Below, piece by piece: positions 58,820 to 64,000 of a stretch of 64,000 nucleotides of DNA; within the stretch, counting starts at the first letter, position 1; every line of letters begins with the position of its first letter. Location of the stretch: positions 68,715,604 through 68,779,603 of the forward strand of contig CM037587.1 in NCBI GenBank assembly GCA_021018995.1. The letters run 5' to 3'. This DNA is from Chloranthus sessilifolius (lineage: Eukaryota > Streptophyta > Magnoliopsida > Chloranthales > Chloranthaceae). The position numbers and the translations under genes were made by a program. The notes beneath the pieces are model-generated. The model made no database searches. It had not been told where the DNA came from and saw only the letters and a list, made by a program, of their open reading frames with translations.

Positions 58820-59372
58820 ACGTTACAACATTCTTCCACTTGGTTTTAGAAGTGACTTCATGTGGGGTTTTTACTTAAGCCCCATGTTATATATGTGTTT
58901 CTCAAACACTTCCTTTTGCACTTATTTAGTTAGTCGACCCCCAAACAATTCAGATGATGAGATTTTAAAGAGTTTAATTTCCTCTTTTTTCAACCACATC
59001 TCTGAGATTGTGATATTTAATTTAAATATATTTTAATTTACCATGAATCTTCGAATCATTTGCAATATCAATGGTGGCTTGGTTATCACAAAATTATTTA
59101 CGGCCCATCAAAATTTTACCAACTTCAATTATTCAATTAAGTGTTTAACCAGGTGGCTTCTTGAGTAGCACGACAAGAAGATATGTACTCGGATTCCATA
59201 GTAGATGTAGAGATGAAGGTCAGTTTCTTACTGCTCAATGACACAACACCTCTTCCAATGGTAAATAAGTAACCGGATGTAGATTTCATTTTGTCCAAGT
59301 CACCACCCCAATCAACATTTGTATATCTAAGTAACTCAAAGTCACTTGCTTGATAACAAAGGCAAATAAGCT
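58820..59372 (-). pseudogene. Ty1/copia polymerase remnant (RNase H end)
   Basis: On the minus strand, about 59370 to 59160 gives DFELLRYTNVDWGGDLDKMK, then STSGYLFTIG, SSKKLTFISTSTMESEYIS and RATQEATWLN, the end of copia RNase H. Next come DNQATIDIANDSKIHGK and IKYHNLRDVVEK, with several stops. It ends near GTGGAAGAATG (about 58824-58836), the usual copia purine tract. No LTR pair is seen, so this is a fragment. Confidence 0.82.
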
Positions 59373-60700
59373 TAGGCCTTGTTTGGCATGGCTTTTAGGA
59401 GCCCTTGAAATAGACGTGTTCATCAGGTGTCAAAAAAGGAAAACCCAAAAGGATGGTAATCTATCCAAAATAGGATTGTAGTTTAGAGAGTAATTATAGC
59501 ATGGTGCTTATTACCACCATTGAAGATGGTTCACCCCATCTCCTCTAACCCACAATTGGGGCAGTCATCGGTCCTGGTCAAATGCTAGGTGTGCAGAAGC
59601 TTAAAATTGCACCAACCAGATGTTCCCAATAGTCTCACCAATAAAGTTAAGGGTAATCCTTAATTATACACTGAAAGGGTTAGACCTGTAGCACAATGGG
59701 AAGTTGACAATATTGCAACCTTGAGGTGGCTCATTTATTGGACAGCCCTAGATCCCAATCATGATTCAAAATCTCAGTGGGTATTAGGTGCCTAGCCCAA
59801 GCCCACCAACTAAGGATGCAGATTCAGTTTTAATTTTTACCCAATTGAAACCAATTATTTTTGGTTTTTGGTTCCTTTTAGCCTGAACATAAACCAAACC
59901 AAGACGAACCAGTTTAGTCTTGTTCCATTTCGTTTTTTTTTTTTTTTCATTTTCTTTATCTAATCCTCTACCTAATCGGTTTTCAGTTTCCACCACACAA
60001 AACCAAAATTGAACGGGATCGGTTTAGCTTAATTTTTAATCGGTTTTAGTCTAGTTTGGTTTCGTCGGTTTTCTGGTCATGTTCGGGATTCAATTCAAAA
60101 CTTGTGTTCCTACCACCAATAGAGCTTGAATCAATCTCCTTGAGCGTGCGAATATTTTCGAGTTGCCAAATCACTAAGAGGTAACAAGTACTTTCACAAA
60201 TTTGCGTGCTAATAAAAGCATACTTCCACAGATTGCTGTGCTCATAAACAACTGCGCAATTCCCAAGGAAAAATGCTTAAAATTATAATTCAATTGGTAT
60301 TTACTAAGATTGAGATCAACATGTCTTAAGGAACCAAACTAATCCAGAAGTTTTATATTAGTTCCTAGATCTTCTCTTAGTTCTAAGAAATTATAAGTTT
60401 TTGTTCATTCAATCTAACCAATGTCTCTTTTTATCGTGACTATTTCTTTACATAGGGCGTACCGCAACATGACATACCAAACTGATGATGCCTTTGTATT
60501 GAATATCTTATGCTCTTGTTGACTAAATGTGTGGTTTTGAATCTCTTCCTAGTGGTTATTATTGCTTTTATTTCCCACTTAAGAATTGTTGGGCAAGTTT
60601 ATGTTTTGGTCTAGATTTTAGCTGGTTGATTCCTGATGTATATCTTTCGATGAGGGAACTAAATATACAACTGGCATATTTTCTCTTGATGTGGGTATCC
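59373..60700. other. CACTA right arm, AT-rich and low-complexity, no gene seen
   Basis: This includes a stretch rich in CGGTTT/AACCGA (59820-60090) with a T run near 59935-59950. Other frames are short and unrecognised. Upstream exons of the dehydrogenase fragment might be expected at 60440-60700 but are not seen. Confidence 0.5.
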
Positions 60701-60702
60701 AG

Positions 60703-60958
60703 ATTCTTGAAATGTACCCTTACAAGTACCATGGGCACTCCATGTCAGATCCTGGGAGCACAGACTGCACACATGATGAGATCTCCGGTGTGAGGCAGGT
60801 CAAATGATTGTCGATCAACCCCCTTGGTAAGCTAAATATTGTTTTGAAAATGCTAAACTATTAAGGTGTTTTTTGTTGTGGTATAGGAGCGTGATTCAGT
60901 AGAAAGAATAAGAAAGTTGATATTGTCTCATGAATTAGCCACTACAGCCAAACTCAAG
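60703..60958 (+). pseudogene. Pyruvate dehydrogenase E1-alpha gene fragment (two exons)
   Basis: Pyruvate dehydrogenase E1-alpha decarboxylates pyruvate with thiamine diphosphate in the dehydrogenase complex. Exon 60703-60798 reads [20 protein letters not shown], then DEISGVRQ; the family has [20 protein letters not shown] followed by YRTRDEI. This is the loop with the regulatory serines. Exon 60887-60958 reads ERDSVERIRKLILSHELATT and AKLK. Both exons are whole-codon length with AG acceptors and GT donors. The YRTRDE motif is altered to DCTHDE. No other exons are found, so it is a captured fragment. Confidence 0.88.
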
Positions 60959-61098
60959 GTATTCCACCTGGGTTTCTAATAGAGCAAATGTGCTTGCTTG
61001 TGCTAAAAAAATCAGGCCTTCATATCCAATGGCTCAGTGTTAAGTGACTAGGAATGAAAACTATGTTTTGATATTCAAGGTAATTTTTTTAGTAACCC

Positions 61099-61144
<46 letters not shown>
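61099..61144. repeat. (TA)n(TG)n microsatellite
   Basis: A TA run passes directly into about 15 TG units. It lies between the dehydrogenase fragment and the CACTA subterminal repeats. Confidence 0.9.
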
Positions 61145-61145
<1 letters not shown>

Positions 61146-61364
61146 TAAATTTGTAGTAGTAAATTTTTTTATTATACTCATTTGTGGTTTTCTGTTGGTT
61201 AAGCACGATAAATTTTTATTGGATAAATAGGGTAAATTTGTGGTTTTACTATGAAGTATTTTTTATGTCCATTTTTAATTTTCTGATGGATGAGCAAGGT
61301 ATTTTGGGGTGCAGGCCCTTCCGAAAATTATAAATATTTTATTTTATTACGTTTCGTAAAAAAC

Positions 61365-61798
61365 GACTGTCTAAGATCGTCTTATTTTTTATTTTTATTT
61401 TCCAAAATTTAAAAAATAGGACTGTTCCAGACAGTCCTATTTGAGCCATCATTCAAATAGGACGGTTCATAGAGGACTATCCAATATAATAAATAAGACA
61501 GCTCATGAGCGTCTCTCAATAAAGGACGGTTTATTAGAGACGGTTATGAGTTGTCTTATTAAATGGTTGGTGACCGTCTTCAGTGGTTAATATGAGACGG
61601 CTTCCGACCATCCTATATTAAGACTACTGAAAACAGTCATTTCCTATCGTCTTATTTATGGAATATGAGACGGTTTAGGACCGTCTTATATATTTAAGAT
61701 GTTCAAAAAAAGAACGGACGTGAGGACGGTTTTAGGCTGTCTTATTTTTAGAATAAGACGACTTTGGGCAGTCTTATTTCGTCTATTTTGACATAGTG
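61365..61798. repeat. CACTA right subterminal repeat array and terminus
   Basis: At least fifteen short copies of GACGGTY, GTCTTAT or their complements, such as ATAAGACGG, GAGACGGTT and ACCGTCTTAT, are packed in both orientations over about 430 bp. It ends TTTTGACATAGTG. This dense subterminal array is typical of CACTA transposase binding regions. Confidence 0.85.
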
Positions 61799-61801
61799 TC
61801 T

Positions 61802-63459
61802 CTAATTCAGCACCTGTGACGTATAGTCGAAGGGTGAGCTAATAGTCTAAGCTCAATAGGGGCAACATTAGTAGCATTTTATCTCATATTTCAAAGCATA
61901 AATTTTATAACTGATTTCATATGCACATTTCACATTTCACAAGAATTTCAAGATGGTGAACTTTAATCACACACACACGCTTCTAATGTTTGTTTGAAAT
62001 CTTGTATGTAACTTAAAATAGTAACTTAAATACTATTCCAAGCACATATAGCATCAGAAGCCACACATATACCAATGGGAATCTCTAACCATCATCGTTC
62101 AATGAACCATTTATCACAAATGTCCAAGCCCTTGTGTTGTGAGGGATGCTTGTGTCAAACGAAGCTTTACCATTGACCGGTAGGAATGTACAAATATCTC
62201 GTGGTACTGGAGCACAAGGGATTCATTTAACATGAACCTTAAATCATTGTGAAAATTCTAACTTACAGTTTTCACACCGTGTAAAGTTATTACATTATAA
62301 TTATTTTTGAAGACTAGTATTCATACACGAATCTTGAGCTCACACAACACACTTCTCACATCACATTTCAATTTCATTTACGAAGCTTGTTATGAAAGAT
62401 TCAAAAAAATCAAATGTTTAGATGCACATAAGTTTATCATGCTTTATCCTATCAGATCATTCAATCTATACAAAGCACCTCAGATTCAACGTTCTTAAGT
62501 TTCCCCCACCTCAATCACAATTCAAACAAAATCACACGAAGTTGATAGAGACTCCACGTAGATATTCACCACTTTAACCTACATCCCAAATCATCCAAAG
62601 ACCCTTTAGAAATGTCTAAGGAAGCCTAACGATCGAAGTTTTCAAAAACTTCACAAGAAGAATAGTCAAAATGCATTAACTTTGTATCTCACACGTGCAA
62701 TATGCAAGGTCGGGCGTGCGAGTCACATGGCACACACAGCTTGAGCCAGCGAAGCACAGAGGCTCATTGGTGTCTCTCTTTGCCTCTATTTCTCATGTGC
62801 GTGAGGCTTATTGGGGCTTATTTGAAGGAATCACGCGTGCACGAGCAGCAAAGCTCGCGTGAGGGAGATTTAGAAACTCTTCATATCACTGAGTTTCTGA
62901 ACTCGTTTCTCTCGCGATTTCTCGTCATTCATACGCAGACACTTACACACAAATTTCTACACATATAAGTCTTCAATTTTAACATCTTTGTGTAGCGGTT
63001 TCTCACCTTCCGAGCTGGTGAAATCACACGATACAAAAGCAAGAATTGGAGCGGTTTCCTCTCTTTACAGACAGTGGGTTTCAGAACCCATTCAGCCACA
63101 ATCCATGCCCCGCCAACTCTCACAATGTCGCAAATCGACGACGACTACTCCTTCAACAAGATTGCAGAATTTTACGAAGGCTTAATGCTCCGGAGTACAC
63201 GAATTTGGGGAACCCCTTCTTCTCCTTCACAACCCTTTCTCACACTCTCTCTCTAAATAAGCAAAGCAAGCAAAAATAGATGAAAAAGAGTTGTGCACAT
63301 GAGGTCACCCCCCACTTATCTACAAGTGTTTACTTCAATGGGAAGCATTCACACCCAACATGTGTGTGATCCCTATCCATTTGAACTTCTTAGTGTGAAG
63401 CACATACACACATAGGTGTCTATGTGAAGCTGCTTTGGTTCCAATGCGAATCCCACACA
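61802..63459 (-). mobile_element. G1 5' LTR, second piece (right of the CACTA element)
   Basis: After the TCT duplication the LTR resumes with CACCTGTGACGTATAGTCGA, a block conserved in the other chromovirus LTRs at the same distance from their hairpin. The outer end is placed at CCCACACA (63459), giving TGTGTGGG on the minus strand. The left LTR is outside the window, so this end is not confirmed. Frames at 62702-63280 are LTR sequence with no recognised protein. Confidence 0.72.
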
Positions 63460-63464
63460 CCTAA

Positions 63465-64000
63465 TGTGACAGCAAGGATTTCGGCACCCCGATACCCATG
63501 CCATCGGCACGACCCTCGAGGCCGTGCCCCATATGCCTGCACGGAACATTTGGTACATCCAAGCAACTATAAAGCAAATCAAGTACAGAAGAACTAATAC
63601 TGAACTAAATCTCTAGTTCTATAAGATAAAGTCTAACAGGAAGCTCAAAAGATAGTTCTGATCTCATGCCACTGCATGAGAAAAAGAACTAACCCGAACC
63701 ATCAGTGACAAAACAACAGTCGCCCCAGATGGTTCACCAAAAGAATATCTCACTAATATTACATTGTATTATATAAAAGGCTGGATATACCAAGCCGTAT
63801 AATTTCTCTCACACAACTCTATCAAAGTACGCAGACGGTCCTCTAGCAGAAATTCTCAGGAGGGGGCTCTGACTCCTCCCCAGGCACGTAATCCGAATCC
63901 ACGTCTCCCGAAGCAGCAGTAGCAGCTAACACTGGGCCTATGATATATAGTCGAAGGAGTGAGCTAAATCATATCTCAATAGGGAATCAACTGAATGAAC
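63465..64000 (-). mobile_element. Partial LTR of another chromovirus-type element
   Basis: It begins TGTGACAGCAAGGATTTCGG and follows the order of the G1 LTR: ATTTCGGCA near the start, TTTGGTACATCCA near 63550, a GAACCATCAGTGA and ATGGTTCACCAAAA block at 63697-63742, and CCTATGATATATAGTCGAAG near 63936. The element runs out of the window. Only 5 bases separate it from the proposed G1 LTR end. Confidence 0.75.

Larger units (their letters stand above)
7210..61798. mobile_element. CACTA DNA transposon carrying gene fragments, non-autonomous
   Basis: The left end reads CACTATGTCAAAA (7210-7222). The right end is its exact reverse complement, TTTTGACATAGTG (61786-61798). Direct 3-bp copies of TCT flank the element (7207-7209 and 61799-61801). 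CACTA ends with a 3-bp duplication are diagnostic of the En/Spm superfamily. After the perfect 13 bp the ends share an imperfect AAATAAGACT. Without the Tat/Ogre insertion the element is about 6.2 kb. I see no transposase, but it holds reductase and dehydrogenase exon fragments, so it appears to be a gene-capturing, non-autonomous CACTA. Confidence 0.9.

Noticed and set aside
59370..59410. hAT or MITE end (GGCCTTGTTTGGCATGGC)
   Set aside because: No matching inverted end or 8-bp duplication was found nearby.
60527..60793. An 88-codon plus-strand frame as a separate gene
   Set aside because: Its end overlaps the dehydrogenase exon in a wrong frame; the exon frame with splice sites explains the sequence better.

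Overview
This is a plant (angiosperm) nuclear window made almost entirely of transposable elements inserted into one another. The evidence is plant-type Ty3/gypsy LTR retrotransposons with chromodomain, Tat/Ogre and Athila-like proteins, a CACTA transposon, GT-AG introns, and exon fragments of two plant mitochondrial protein genes. I see no intact host gene, tRNA, rRNA or CRISPR array. Nearly every reading frame over 60 codons is a broken piece of a retrotransposon protein or a chance frame inside an LTR.

The insertions can be ordered because most carry target-site duplications (TSDs). (1) The base is a chromodomain gypsy element, here G1, on the minus strand: pol and gag at 119-6615, primer site at 6730-6741, and a 5' LTR in two pieces (6746-7209 and 61802 to about 63459). 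A 2.4-kb solo LTR (2690-5098, TSD GGTCT) cuts its protease. (2) A CACTA transposon (7210-61798, ends CACTATGTCAAAA, TSD TCT) splits the G1 LTR. It carries six exons of an NADH-cytochrome b5 reductase-like gene (7971-9532 and 57901-57955), two exons of a pyruvate dehydrogenase E1-alpha gene (60703-60958), a foldback element and a copia remnant. (3) A Tat/Ogre-type element, here E2 (9533-57895, minus strand, TSD ATATC, about 20 kb without its own insertions), sits inside a coding exon of the captured reductase. (4) Three younger elements lie in E2: a small GC-rich element in LTR-internal-LTR-internal-LTR form (9943-13168) in its 3' LTR; a chromovirus-derived element in the same three-LTR form (31341-45303, TSD GAATC) in its 5' leader; and a gag-only, Athila-like element (46625-57501, TSD CATGC, plus strand) in its 5' LTR. 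The window ends inside another chromovirus-type LTR (63465-64000).

E2 is the most informative element. Besides decayed gag, protease, reverse transcriptase, two RNase H domains and integrase on the minus strand (22574-30105), it carries two antisense (plus-strand) genes between pol and the 3' LTR: a spliced plant-mobile-domain gene (16157-18513) and a DUF7745-like gene (19284-20806). Five clusters of a roughly 24-bp palindrome with core GCGTGTATWATACACGC lie upstream of the LTR TATA box in both LTRs, upstream of gag, and upstream of each antisense gene. This looks like a shared cis-regulatory or RNA-hairpin module for all the transcription units of the element, and it is the observation I would follow first.

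Limits: family names rest on motifs recognised by eye. LTR ends are judged from TG/CA ends, TSDs and adjacent primer or polypurine sites. I calculated no divergence values.
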